Positions 1 through 6,585 are shown, counted from the first letter of the stretch. The stretch: 10,761 bases of DNA from Chloroflexota bacterium (GCA_021790375.1 JAJYEB010000016.1:2250-13010); one strand, 5' to 3'. Translations and numbers: made by a program. Notes: generated from the letters alone by a model not told the origin.

Positions 1-1257
1 GGTCGAGCGCAGGTACGAGCGGCCCCGGGCCGACTCGAAGTACCCGACCAGGCGGGGGTTGTCCGTGTAGCGCGCCCTCGCGCGGGCGATCTCCGCGTCG
101 ATCTCCTGCTCGGAGATCTCCAGCCCTTCCTGGTCGGCGATCTTCGAGAGGACCAGGAGCACCTTGACGCGGTGCTCCGCGGGTTCCCGGTACTCGGCAT
201 GGAGCGCCGCATCGTCCTTGCCGGTGATGCGCGCGTACTCCTCGTAGGGGATCCCCTGCTCGGCGAGCCGCATGCGCAGCTCGTCGTGCATCACCTCCAC
301 CTCCTGCTCGACGAGCAGGTCGGGCACCTCGAGGGTCGCGTTCGCCACCGCGTACTCGATGATCCGGTCCGCAAACTCGTGCCGGGCGTGGTCGCGGGCG
401 TTCGCCTCCAGCCGGGTGCGGATGTCGGCACGCAGCGCCGCCATGTCGGCGAACGAGGCGCCGATCTCCTGGGCGAAGGCGTCGTCCGCGTCGGGCAGCA
501 CCTTCTCCCGGATCTCCCGCACGGTCACGTGGAAGTGGGCCGGCTGTCCGGCCAGCGCCGCGTCCGGGTAGTCGTCCGGGAAGGTGACGTCGAAGTCCTT
601 CTCCTCGCCGGTGGAGAGCCCGACCAGGGCCTCCTCGAAGCCGGGGATCATGCGGCCGCCGCCGACCACCATCGGGAAGCGCTCCGCGCTGCCCCCCTCG
701 AACGGCACGCCGTCCCGGGTCCCCTGGAAGGCGATTACGACCCAGTCGTCGGTACGGACGGGACGGTCCTCGACGGCGCGCAGGCTGGCATGCTGGTCGC
801 GCAGCTCGTCGATGACCCGCTCCACCTTCGCGTCGTCGATCTCCTCGATCTCGACGCCGAACGGGTAGCCGGTGTAGTCGCCGATGGTCACCTCGGGGCG
901 CACCGGCACCGAGACCCGGTAGGTCGCGCCCGTGCCCTCCTCGAAGCGGACCCACTCGGGGTCCGGGACCGTCAGGGCGTCGAGGTTGGCCTCCTCCAGC
1001 GCGCCGACCATGGTCGCGCTGAAGAGCTGGTCCTTGGCGTCGTCGTAGATGGGGTTGGTCTCGGGGTTGTCGCGCTGGACACCGAGTGCGCGTTCGAGCA
1101 TCACGCGGGGCGCCTTCCCCGGGCGGAACCCGGGAACGCGCGTACGGCGGCCGAGGCGCCGGATGGACTCGTCGATGGCTTTCTGGAGACGATCCGCGGG
1201 CAGCTCGACCTCGAGCACGACGGTGCTGCGGGGTGCAGGGGTAGTGGTCACGTTCAT
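1..1257 (-). CDS. tig: Trigger factor, ribosome-associated chaperone (3' end outside window)
   Basis: Trigger factor docks at the ribosomal exit tunnel and shields nascent chains in the cytosol; it also has peptidyl-prolyl isomerase activity. The minus-strand frame is open for 419 codons from ATG 1257 to the window edge. The N-terminal ribosome-binding domain carries the family signature GFRPGKAP at residues 43-50. An FKBP-like PPIase domain covers about residues 165-250, including the stretch around DDWVVIAFQGT and VGGGRMIPGFEEAL. The rest is the helical C-terminal chaperone domain, ending in-window at SYLRST. Family members are usually 430-480 residues, so only a few tens of residues are missing. 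ATG 1257 is chosen because homologous sequence (VVLEVELP) begins about 12 residues in. There is no Shine-Dalgarno motif, but a TATACT box lies 8 nt upstream, suggesting a leaderless mRNA. The gene follows the ABC exporter operon after a 46-bp gap. Identification is very secure. Confidence 0.97.
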   Translation of the reverse strand, partial: MNVTTTPAPRSTVVLEVELPADRLQKAIDESIRRLGRRTRVPGFRPGKAPRVMLERALGVQRDNPETNPIYDDAKDQLFSATMVGALEEANLDALTVPDPEWVRFEEGTGATYRVSVPVRPEVTIGDYTGYPFGVEIEEIDDAKVERVIDELRDQHASLRAVEDRPVRTDDWVVIAFQGTRDGVPFEGGSAERFPMVVGGGRMIPGFEEALVGLSTGEEKDFDVTFPDDYPDAALAGQPAHFHVTVREIREKVLPDADDAFAQEIGASFADMAALRADIRTRLEANARDHARHEFADRIIEYAVANATLEVPDLLVEQEVEVMHDELRMRLAEQGIPYEEYARITGKDDAALHAEYREPAEHRVKVLLVLSKIADQEGLEISEQEIDAEIARARARYTDNPRLVGYFESARGRSYLRST

Positions 1258-1265
1258 CGTGGCGA

Positions 1266-1271
1266 AGTATA
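1266..1271 (-). promoter_or_regulatory. Probable -10 box of a leaderless tig promoter
   Basis: On the minus strand TATACT (5 of 6 to TATAAT) ends 8 nt before the tig ATG, so transcription would start at or within a couple of bases of the start codon. I see no good -35 hexamer at 16-18 bp spacing and no Shine-Dalgarno motif. It sits in the 46-bp gap after the upstream permease stop, which would let tig be transcribed independently of the exporter operon. Confidence 0.55.
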
Positions 1272-1303
1272 GGGGGTGGACTCCGGTGCCTGCCCCGGCT
1301 CCG

Positions 1304-2101
1304 CTACGTGAGCAATCGTCGCTCCAGCCGCCGCGAGACGACCGCGAGCCCGATGATTCCCATCACCACCAGGTACGCGACGTCGAGTCCCTGGGCGAGC
1401 CCGATCGAGCCGGTGGTCAGCCCCCGCAGCAGGTCCACCCCGTGGTACAGCGGGGTCAGCTGCACCACCAGCTGCAGCGCCGGCGGGTACGCCGTCATGG
1501 GGTAGAAGGTCGCGGAGAACAGGAACATCGGAAGCAGCACCAGCTGGAGCTTGTCGAAGTCGGCCCAGCTGCGCACCCACGTCGAGAGGGCCATCCCGGT
1601 CGACGCGAACGCGAACCCGATCAGGATCGAGCCGGGGAACGCCAGCAGCCATGCCGGGGACCGGACCAGCCCCAGCACGAGCATCACCGCCATGAACCCG
1701 ATCGCGTACAGGGTGCCCCGCATGAGCGCCCACGCGATCTCCCCGACCGCCACGTCGGAGATCCCCACCGGGGTGGTCAGGATGGCGTCGTAGGTGTGGG
1801 CGTACTTGAGCTTGAAGAACACGTTGGTGGTGCTGTCGTAGATCGCGCCGTTCATCGCCGACGACGCGAGCAGGGCGGGCGCGACGAAGACCTGGTACGG
1901 GATGGCGTGTCCGTCGGGCCCGGTCACCGTCCCCACCAGCGCACCGATCCCGAACCCGATGCCCAGCAGGTAGAAGAGCGGCTCGAAGAAGCCGGAGAAG
2001 AGCACCATCCAGGTGCGCCGGTACACCAGCAGGTTGCGCTCGACCAGGCGGCCCGACCGGGTGGGTGCCGCCAGCGGCAGGATCCGGGCCAGGGCGTTCA
2101 C
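1304..2101 (-). CDS. ABC-2 type exporter permease, NodJ-like (second permease)
   Basis: This is a membrane permease of 265 residues with about six hydrophobic segments. It belongs to the ABC-2/NodJ-DrrB type that pairs with a separate ATPase to export lipids, glycans or drugs. An N-terminal amphipathic stretch (RLVERNLLVYRRTW) precedes the first helix (FFEPLFYLLGIGFGIG). The conserved NodJ-like segment YDAILTTPVGISDVAVGE and the late motif LTPLYHGVDLLRG are visible. The chosen start is GTG 2101, one base after the stop of the preceding permease gene. An ATG farther upstream at 2182 would put 27 residues of unrelated Trp/Arg/Ser-rich sequence in front. No Shine-Dalgarno is apparent, so translation probably depends on coupling to the upstream gene. 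It is similar along its length to its neighbour, so the two likely form a heterodimer. The exported substrate cannot be read from the sequence. Confidence 0.9.
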   Translation of the reverse strand: MNALARILPLAAPTRSGRLVERNLLVYRRTWMVLFSGFFEPLFYLLGIGFGIGALVGTVTGPDGHAIPYQVFVAPALLASSAMNGAIYDSTTNVFFKLKYAHTYDAILTTPVGISDVAVGEIAWALMRGTLYAIGFMAVMLVLGLVRSPAWLLAFPGSILIGFAFASTGMALSTWVRSWADFDKLQLVLLPMFLFSATFYPMTAYPPALQLVVQLTPLYHGVDLLRGLTTGSIGLAQGLDVAYLVVMGIIGLAVVSRRLERRLLT

Positions 2102-2102
2102 C

Positions 2103-2873
2103 TCACACCACCAGCCGGCGGCGGAACGAGATCGCGGCCAGGACCCATCCCCCGGCGACGAAGGCCACCAGCGCGGCGACATGACCGGCGGCGCCGGCCG
2201 GATCGATCGAGCCCAGCGTCAGCGCCCGGGCCAGCGCGACGCCGTGGTACAGCGGGGTGAGGTACGCGAGCGGCTGGATCACCGCGGGGAGCCGGTCCAG
2301 CGGGAAGAACGTGCCGCTCAGCAGGAACAGCGGCGTGATCCCGAACCGGAAGATCACGTTGAAGGCGGAGTCCTGGCGCTGCGTCGCCGAGAAAGCCATG
2401 ATCGGCGCCGCGAAACCCAGCCCCGTGAGGACCGCGACCGGGAGGGCCAGCAATCCGAGCGGCAGCCGTACCGCGCCGAAGACGATGGCCACGCCCAGGA
2501 AAGCCGAGCACACGATCGTGAGTCGCACCACCAGCCACTCCAGCTCGCCCGCCAGCAGGTCCCGCACCGTGAGTGGGGTGGCGAGCATCGCGTCGTAGAG
2601 CTTGTCCCAGACGATCTTGCCCATGATCGGGTACGTGGTCTCGAAGGCCGCCGTCTGCATGGCCTGCGCCGCGAGCAGCCCCGGCGCGAGGAACGCGAGG
2701 TACGAGACGCCGCCCAGGGCCCCCGCGCCGCCCCGGTTCACGTACCCGCCCAGCCCGATCCCCATCGCGGCCAGGAACAGGACCGGCGAGAGCAGCGAGC
2801 CCAGCACCGACCCGTGCCAGACCCGCCGGTACACCATGAGGTTGTGCTCCAAGACGCGCGCGCCGACCGTCAT
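2103..2873 (-). CDS. ABC-2 type exporter permease, NodJ-like (first permease)
   Basis: This integral membrane permease of 256 residues has roughly six transmembrane segments and is the middle gene of the exporter operon. It starts MTVGARVLEHNLMVYRRVWHG, and the same Arg-rich LMVYRR entry motif recurs in the next permease. The segment WDKLYDAMLATPLTVRDLLAGE matches the corresponding YDAILTTP segment of its partner, and LTPLYHGVALARAL near the C-terminus is shared too. Start ATG 2873 is preceded by a G-rich GGGGGCGAC that can serve as ribosome binding site, and it lies 17 nt after the ATPase stop. The same reading frame stays open far upstream, but that extension overlaps the ATPase and transporter genes and is only a GC-rich shadow. 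The two permeases look like an old tandem duplication that has diverged. Substrate unknown; lipid, polysaccharide or drug export are all possible. Confidence 0.91.
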   Translation of the reverse strand: MTVGARVLEHNLMVYRRVWHGSVLGSLLSPVLFLAAMGIGLGGYVNRGGAGALGGVSYLAFLAPGLLAAQAMQTAAFETTYPIMGKIVWDKLYDAMLATPLTVRDLLAGELEWLVVRLTIVCSAFLGVAIVFGAVRLPLGLLALPVAVLTGLGFAAPIMAFSATQRQDSAFNVIFRFGITPLFLLSGTFFPLDRLPAVIQPLAYLTPLYHGVALARALTLGSIDPAGAAGHVAALVAFVAGGWVLAAISFRRRLVV

Positions 2874-2890
2874 GTCGCCCCCGGCCCTGC

Positions 2891-3868
2891 TCAGTCGACC
2901 AGCGAGCGGCCGGTGAGCCGCAGGAAGACGTCCTCGAGCGAGCTGCGCCGGACCAGCACGCTCTCGGGCCGGACGCCGCGCGCCCGCACGCCCTCCGCCG
3001 CCGCCTCCCCGTCCTCCGCGTACAGCAGCACGCGATCGGGCAGCCACTCCACGCGGTCCCCCAGCCCGTCCAGCCGGCCGTCCAGCGACTCCTGCACCCC
3101 CGGTGCGAACCGCAGCTCGGCCACCTCGCGGCTCGAATGCCGCTCGATCAGGTCCCTGGGGGACCCCTCCGCCACGATCCGCGCCTTGTCCATCACCACC
3201 AGCCGGTCGCAGAGCTGTTCCGCCTCGTCCATGTAGTGGGTCGTGAGGACCAGCGTCACGCCGCGCTGCTTCAGGCGGTACAGGCGGTCCCAGAGCAGAT
3301 GCCGTGCCTGGGGATCCAGACCGGTGGTGGGCTCGTCGAGCAGCAGGAGGTCGGGCTCGTTGATCAGCGATCGGGCGATGGTGAGCCGTCGCTTCATGCC
3401 GCCCGACAGCGGCTCCACCCGGTCGCCGGCCCGGTCCCCGAGCTGGACGAAGTCGAGCAGCTCGTCCGCCCGTCGCAGTGCCTCGCGGCGGCTGAGGTCG
3501 AAGTAGCGGCCGTAGATCAGCAGGTTCTCGCGGACCGTCAGCTCCATGTCGAGGCTGTCCGCCTGCGGCACCACGCCCAGGCGCGCGCGGATCCGCGGAC
3601 CGTCCCTGCGCGGGTCGAGCCCGAGCACCCGCAGCGAGCCCGAGGTGACGGGAGAGACGCAGCCGATCATCCGCATCGCCGAGGTCTTGCCCGCCCCGTT
3701 GGGCCCGAGGAAGCCGAACGCCTCGCCGGGGGCCACGTCGAAATCGATGGCGTCGACCGCGGTGAACGACCCGAACCGCTTGGTGAGCGCACGGGCCTCG
3801 ATGAGCGGCGGTCGCGCCGGCGCGCCGGCGGACGGCACGACGGCCGCGTGGGCGTCGAGGTGGGACAT
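2891..3868 (-). CDS. ABC transporter ATP-binding protein, NodI/DrrA-like
   Basis: This cytosolic ATPase of 325 residues powers the two permeases encoded directly downstream. All ABC landmarks are present: Walker A GPNGAGKT at 55-62, Q-loop Gln102 in VVPQADSLD, signature LSGGMKRR at 154-161, Walker B LLLLDEP at 174-180 followed by the D-loop TTGLD, and switch His211 in TTHYMDEAE. The stretch TVRENLLIYGRYF followed by SGGMKRRLTIARSLINEP is typical of the NodI branch that pairs with NodJ-type permeases. Residues about 245-325 form an extra C-terminal domain, as in DrrA/NodI proteins, ending SLEDVFLRLTGR. ATG 3868 gives an N-terminal tail of about 20 residues rich in Ala and Pro before the ABC core; a shorter start is possible. 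There is no Shine-Dalgarno motif, but a TACCAT box lies 9 nt upstream. Confidence 0.95.
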   Translation of the reverse strand: MSHLDAHAAVVPSAGAPARPPLIEARALTKRFGSFTAVDAIDFDVAPGEAFGFLGPNGAGKTSAMRMIGCVSPVTSGSLRVLGLDPRRDGPRIRARLGVVPQADSLDMELTVRENLLIYGRYFDLSRREALRRADELLDFVQLGDRAGDRVEPLSGGMKRRLTIARSLINEPDLLLLDEPTTGLDPQARHLLWDRLYRLKQRGVTLVLTTHYMDEAEQLCDRLVVMDKARIVAEGSPRDLIERHSSREVAELRFAPGVQESLDGRLDGLGDRVEWLPDRVLLYAEDGEAAAEGVRARGVRPESVLVRRSSLEDVFLRLTGRSLVD

Positions 3869-3877
3869 GAGACGCCG

Positions 3878-3883
3878 ATGGTA
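3878..3883 (-). promoter_or_regulatory. Possible -10 box of the ABC exporter operon
   Basis: Minus-strand TACCAT fits TAnnnT and ends 9 nt before ATG 3868, the same arrangement as at tig and cinA. No Shine-Dalgarno and no clear -35 are seen. The 75-bp gap to the preceding gene contains no convincing T-tailed terminator, so read-through from upstream is also possible. Confidence 0.35.
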
Positions 3884-3943
3884 CGCCGCGCGGGCGGCTC
3901 GACGCGATGCTCTCCGCTCGCTGCGGCCCGCTCGAGCCCGGGG

Positions 3944-4156
3944 CTATGCCCTGGGACGCGCGGTCAGGTACAGGCTCAGGGCACCAACCCCCGCGACCGC
4001 GGCGAAGAGGATGATCCCGATGATCCCGGCGCTCACGCCGCCACGCACCAGGACCCAGGCGAGAAACAGCGCGACGATCGGACCGAGGAACAGCTCGGGC
4101 CGGTCGCCGACGAGAAAGTCGTACCAGAAGGCGCCGAATGCCCGGACGTAGCGCAT
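3944..4156 (-). CDS. Small two-helix membrane protein, companion of the COG4280-like transporter
   Basis: This predicted membrane protein has 70 residues. Its N-terminal amphipathic segment RAFGAFWYDFLVGDRPEL (residues 5-22) looks conserved in style, rich in aromatics and ending with an acidic turn. Two hydrophobic helices follow at about residues 23-41 and 44-66, and the tail is short and basic (TARPRA). The ATG lies 3 nt after the stop of the transporter gene and has the strongest Shine-Dalgarno in the window, so the two are almost certainly translated from one mRNA. From memory, similar WYDF-VGD miniproteins accompany COG4280 genes in other bacteria, but I cannot verify that here. A role as accessory subunit or stabiliser of the transporter is inference; no enzymatic motif is visible. 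Confidence 0.8.
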   Translation of the reverse strand: MRYVRAFGAFWYDFLVGDRPELFLGPIVALFLAWVLVRGGVSAGIIGIILFAAVAGVGALSLYLTARPRA

Positions 4157-4159
4157 GGC

Positions 4160-4924
4160 CTACTCCTTCGCCACGGCGGCCGCAGGAACGCGGCGTGCGA
4201 TGAGCATCGCCCGCACGGCCCAGACCCCGGCCAGGCTGAACGCGAGGTAGGCGGCCAGCAGGACGAGCAGCACGGCATCGCTGCCGGGCCAGGCGATCCC
4301 CACCCCCTCGCCCGCCCAGAACGTGCCGAAGGTGACGAGCATGAGTCCGACTGCGTACTTCAGGCCGTTCTCCGGCACCCGGGCGAGCGGCCGGTGCAGC
4401 GCGGCACCCACGGACAGCACGAGCACGCCGGCCACCGCCGCGCCGAGCGCCGCCGGCCCAAGCTGCCCGGCCGAGGCGCCGAACGTGACGACGATGAACG
4501 CCACCTCGAGCCCCTCGAGCAGCACGCCCTTGAACGCCACCGTGAAGCTGATCCAGTCCATGCCCCGGGCCGGGACCGGCGGTTCCTCCGTGAGCTCCGC
4601 GATCTGGCGCTGGTAGATCGACGCCTCGTCGTGCTTCGCCTTCGCCCCCGCCGCGCGAAGCATCGCCTTGCACAGCCACTGGAGCCCGTAGATCAGGAGG
4701 AACGTGCCGACGACGAGGCGCAGGATCCCGATCGGAACGAGCACGACGATGGCGGTGCCGAACACGCCGACGATGACGGCCAGGGCGAGCGTGGCGGCGC
4801 CCACTCCGATCAGCGTGGAGCGCCACTGGCGGGTGACGCCGACCGCAAGCACGATGGTGAGGGCCTCCACGAACTCCACCACCGAGGCCAGGAAAGCCGG
4901 CACCGCGGCCACGAGCGTCTGCAT
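4160..4924 (-). CDS. Predicted membrane transporter, COG4280 type with FTR1-like ExxE motifs
   Basis: This polytopic membrane protein of 254 residues has about six to seven hydrophobic segments and a visible internal duplication. Half one has VEFVEALTIVLAVG (Glu17 and Glu20) and later VPIGILRLVVGTFLLIYGLQW. Half two has LLEGLEVAFIVVTFG (Glu137 and Glu140) and later VPENGLKYAVGLMLVTFG. The paired ExxE helices recall the REGLE metal-binding motif of FTR1 iron permeases, without the Arg. The two-repeat layout also resembles UPF0016/GDT1 cation exporters, but their ExGDKT motif is absent. A charged cytosolic-type loop (about residues 88-120, AKAKHDEASIYQRQIAEL) joins the halves. Divalent-cation transport is therefore a reasonable inference, with metal and direction unknown. 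ATG 4924 begins the first helix; an upstream in-frame ATG at 5017 lies inside the tRNA gene and is rejected. The ribosome binding site is weak (GAGTGG). Confidence 0.85.
   Translation of the reverse strand: MQTLVAAVPAFLASVVEFVEALTIVLAVGVTRQWRSTLIGVGAATLALAVIVGVFGTAIVVLVPIGILRLVVGTFLLIYGLQWLCKAMLRAAGAKAKHDEASIYQRQIAELTEEPPVPARGMDWISFTVAFKGVLLEGLEVAFIVVTFGASAGQLGPAALGAAVAGVLVLSVGAALHRPLARVPENGLKYAVGLMLVTFGTFWAGEGVGIAWPGSDAVLLVLLAAYLAFSLAGVWAVRAMLIARRVPAAAVAKE
4163..4169 (-). promoter_or_regulatory. Strong Shine-Dalgarno of the 70-residue protein
   Basis: GAAGGAG lies 6 nt upstream of ATG 4156 and overlaps the last codons of the transporter gene. It fixes the start of the small gene and supports calling it real. 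It is stronger than the site of any other gene in this segment, which would favour abundant or stoichiometric synthesis of the small protein. Confidence 0.8.
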
Positions 4925-4971
4925 CAATCCACTCACTTCGGGACTGTGAACTCTTCGAGGACCAGCTCTGC

Positions 4972-5059
4972 TGGTAGGCGAGGTCGGGGTCGAACCGACA
5001 CGCCGCTCACGCGGCACCGGCTCCTAAGGCCGGCGCGTCTGCCATTCCGCCACTCGCCC
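4972..5059 (-). tRNA. tRNA-Leu (anticodon UAG)
   Basis: This complete class II tRNA is 88 nt including an encoded CCA. The acceptor stem pairs GGGCGAG with CTCGCCT (the first pair is a G-U wobble), with discriminator A and then CCA at 4974-4972. The D-arm has GCGG-AATGGCAGA-CGC. The anticodon stem is CCGGC/GCCGG with loop CTTAGGA, and the anticodon TAG is at 5026-5024. The long variable arm GCCGC-GTGA-GCGGC is the hallmark of leucine and serine tRNAs. The T-arm is GTCGG-TTCGACC-CCGAC. It reads CUA and, depending on wobble modification, other CUN codons. Confidence 0.97.
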
Positions 5060-5066
5060 ACGGGCA

Positions 5067-5072
5067 AGTCTA
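5067..5072 (-). promoter_or_regulatory. -10 box of the tRNA-Leu gene
   Basis: Minus-strand TAGACT ends 7 nt before the mature 5' end of the tRNA, so the primary transcript would have almost no leader. No strong -35 is visible at the expected spacing (CACGCC). No convincing terminator lies between the tRNA and the transporter start 47 bp downstream, so this promoter may also serve the two membrane-protein genes. Confidence 0.6.
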
Positions 5073-5103
5073 TCGGACGCCCGAGGCGGGGCGTGGCCGA
5101 GGA

Positions 5104-5637
5104 TCAGGAGCGTTGGACCTCGTCCGGGCGTCCACCGGTCCGATCCGGCTCCGCCGCGAACAGGCGCTCCGCTGCCCGCTTCGCGCCGCGGGAGGCAAGC
5201 GGCGCGCTCACCGTGTCGAACAGGTGCCAGAACGTCTCGCTGCCCGTGCGGTGCTCGCCCTTCCGGCCCTTCGTGCCGGCGCGGTTCTGCTCCAGCCAGT
5301 CGGCGAACCCGCGCTCGAGCGCGGCCCGGACGTCGCCGCTCCCGGCGCCCACCCGCTCCACGATCCGCTCCACCTCGTCGGGCAGGAGCGACGCGACGGT
5401 GGCCGGCTTCGAGCGCCGGATCAGCCCGGCAAACCGCCGGGTGGCCCGCCTGGGACCGCCCGCGGCCAGGAAGACCGCGCTGCCCGCAAGCGCCGCCACG
5501 CGTGCCGGGTTGCGGCGGATCTTGGCGGGGATGTCCACGGCCGAGCGCACCGCGAGCTCGAGTTCGTCGGCCTCGGCGACGAGCCGCTCGCGCGCCTGCG
5601 CTACGTCCTGCCGAGCCCGGCGCGTCGTTTCTGCCAT
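5104..5637 (-). CDS. Hypothetical protein, DUF3618-like, paired with the Holin-X-like gene
   Basis: This is a protein of 177 residues with no recognisable catalytic motif. Residues 1-35 are highly charged and probably helical or coiled (ARQDVAQARERLVAEADELE). Next is DIPAKIRRNPARVAALAGSA, which resembles the pattern before the single helix of DUF3618 proteins, and a short weak hydrophobic segment at about 47-60. The remainder is soluble-looking and Arg/Glu rich, with SLLPDEVERIVERVG and a C-terminal AAERLF segment. ATG 5637 is chosen because GGAGG lies 4 nt upstream; another in-frame ATG is 18 nt farther up without a better site. It overlaps the preceding gene by 37 bp, so the pair is co-transcribed and probably translationally linked. 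Function unknown; association with the membrane beside its partner is the most that can be inferred. Confidence 0.8.
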   Translation of the reverse strand: MAETTRRARQDVAQARERLVAEADELELAVRSAVDIPAKIRRNPARVAALAGSAVFLAAGGPRRATRRFAGLIRRSKPATVASLLPDEVERIVERVGAGSGDVRAALERGFADWLEQNRAGTKGRKGEHRTGSETFWHLFDTVSAPLASRGAKRAAERLFAAEPDRTGGRPDEVQRS

Positions 5638-6533
5638 TCGGCCTCCAGCCATTCCTTCGTCTGCATTGCGGTCTCGTAGGACTCCTTCGGCCAGAGCCGC
5701 CGGAACCGCGCCGACGGGTCGACCCCGGCCCGCAGCATCCAGGCCGGCATCAGCGCGATCCAGGCCAGCAGCCCGACGGCGATTCCGATCGCCACCGCGC
5801 CGTGCCAGCTGAATGTCAGGCCTGCCCAGCCCCACCCGATCAGCCCACCGGCGATGGCGCCCAGGACGAGCCCGGCGACCGCGCCACCCGGACCGCCGAC
5901 CCGCCCGAGCGAGATGAGCCCGATCACGCCCAGCACGATCGCGAGGGCCACGATGCCCACCACCACCGGCGCCCAGGCCGGATCGAGGTGGGGCAGGGCA
6001 CCGGACCGCAGCTGGGTCCCCGCCTGTTCGGCCGCGCGGCGGGCGAGGTTGGTGCCGAGGACCACCGCCACGACGACGCCCAGCGCCACGCCCCAGCCGA
6101 GTGGCGTGACGACCGCGCGGCGCGGCGCGCCGACGAGCCCCAGCGCCGCGGCCACGATCAGGGCGATCGAACCCAGCGCGCCGAGCGCCACGCCCCATCC
6201 GATCGACCCGAACAGCCACTCGCCGAGGAACAGCGTCCCGCCGACGGCGAGCAGCAGCGACAGGAAGAACGCCACCGCCAGGATCACGCCGGCCAGCGCG
6301 GCGATGACCTTGATCTCGGCGAGGATCCCGTCGAGCTCCGCCTTGAGCAGGTCAACGTGCGCCCGGGCCAGGTTCATCGCCGCGTCGCGCGTGCGCCCGA
6401 ATTGCTCCCGAACGCCGGGCGCCGGGCGCGGGGGCTCACCCGCGGGCGGTGGACCGCCGGGGCCGGGTGCTGCTGGATCCTGCGGACGGTCGGTGGTCAG
6501 CGGACTTCCCCCTGGCTGCGATGTCCCATGCAC
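5601..6533 (-). CDS. Six-helix membrane protein with Holin-X-like N-terminal region
   Basis: This predicted integral membrane protein has 310 residues. Residues 1-42 form a Pro/Gly-rich disordered tail. About 43-76 is an amphipathic helix (QFGRTRDAAMNLARAHVDLLKAELDGILAEIKVI), which with the next two helices resembles the Actinobacterial Holin-X family (PF07332). Hydrophobic segments lie at about 77-103, 107-135, 145-161, 187-209, 216-236 and 242-262. A charged C-terminal tail follows (SARFRRLWPKESYETAMQTK and on to the stop). Despite the family name such proteins are chromosomal envelope proteins, and nothing here indicates phage lysis. The start is uncertain: GTG 6533 gives the full tail with a poor ribosome binding site, GTG at residue 41 would remove the tail, and AGGGGGAAG sits just before a CTG at residue 12. 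It overlaps the downstream gene by 37 bp. The physiological role is unknown. Confidence 0.85.
   Translation of the reverse strand: MHGTSQPGGSPLTTDRPQDPAAPGPGGPPPAGEPPRPAPGVREQFGRTRDAAMNLARAHVDLLKAELDGILAEIKVIAALAGVILAVAFFLSLLLAVGGTLFLGEWLFGSIGWGVALGALGSIALIVAAALGLVGAPRRAVVTPLGWGVALGVVVAVVLGTNLARRAAEQAGTQLRSGALPHLDPAWAPVVVGIVALAIVLGVIGLISLGRVGGPGGAVAGLVLGAIAGGLIGWGWAGLTFSWHGAVAIGIAVGLLAWIALMPAWMLRAGVDPSARFRRLWPKESYETAMQTKEWLEAEWQKRRAGLGRT
5642..5646 (-). promoter_or_regulatory. Shine-Dalgarno deciding the start of the DUF3618-like gene
   Basis: GGAGG lies 4 nt before ATG 5637, inside the end of the overlapping membrane-protein gene. It favours this ATG over the in-frame ATG 18 nt upstream. 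Confidence 0.6.
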
Positions 6534-6538
6534 CCGCT

Positions 6539-6580
6539 GAGCGGGCGCGGCCGGAATGCGCGTGGCGCGGCCGCTCGCTC
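6539..6580 (-). promoter_or_regulatory. Hairpin in the leader of the Holin-X-like gene
   Basis: On the minus strand GAGCG-A-GCGGCC pairs with GGCCGC-GCC-CGCTC around a 16-nt loop: 6 inner and 5 outer base pairs with an asymmetric internal loop. It would occupy nearly the whole 5' untranslated region and ends 5 nt before GTG 6533, so it could limit ribosome access. Such stems also arise by chance in DNA this GC-rich, so function is uncertain. Confidence 0.3.
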
Positions 6581-6585
6581 ACGAC

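Noticed and set aside
3900..3943. Possible terminator between the 70-residue gene and the ABC operon
   Set aside because: Only a 5-bp GCTCG/CGAGC stem with a long loop and no T tract is visible, too weak to call.
2103..4826. A continuous minus-strand open frame of about 900 codons running through the first permease, the ATPase region and the transporter
   Set aside because: Only its last 256 codons encode recognisable protein. The rest is out of frame with the clear ABC ATPase and transporter genes and has Arg/Ala/Gly-rich shadow composition.
4160..4924. Calling the transporter an FTR1 iron permease
   Set aside because: The ExxE motifs resemble REGLE but lack the Arg, no multicopper oxidase or periplasmic iron protein gene is adjacent, and overall similarity cannot be tested here.
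4160..5017. Longer form of the COG4280-like protein starting at ATG 5017
   Set aside because: That start lies inside the tRNA-Leu gene and adds 31 residues of non-membrane, low-complexity sequence. ATG 4924 starts directly at the first helix.
4972..5059. tRNA gene as an attachment site for an integrated element
   Set aside because: No duplicated tRNA 3' end and no integrase gene are seen in the window.
3137..5812. Plus-strand open frame of nearly 900 codons across the ATPase, transporter, tRNA and DUF3618-like genes
   Set aside because: It crosses a tRNA gene and four better-supported minus-strand features and shows no domain; stop codons are rare in this base composition.
5601..6533. Prophage remnant suggested by the Holin-X resemblance
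   Set aside because: No other phage gene, integrase or attachment repeat is present. Holin-X-like proteins are common chromosomal envelope proteins, and the neighbours are housekeeping genes.
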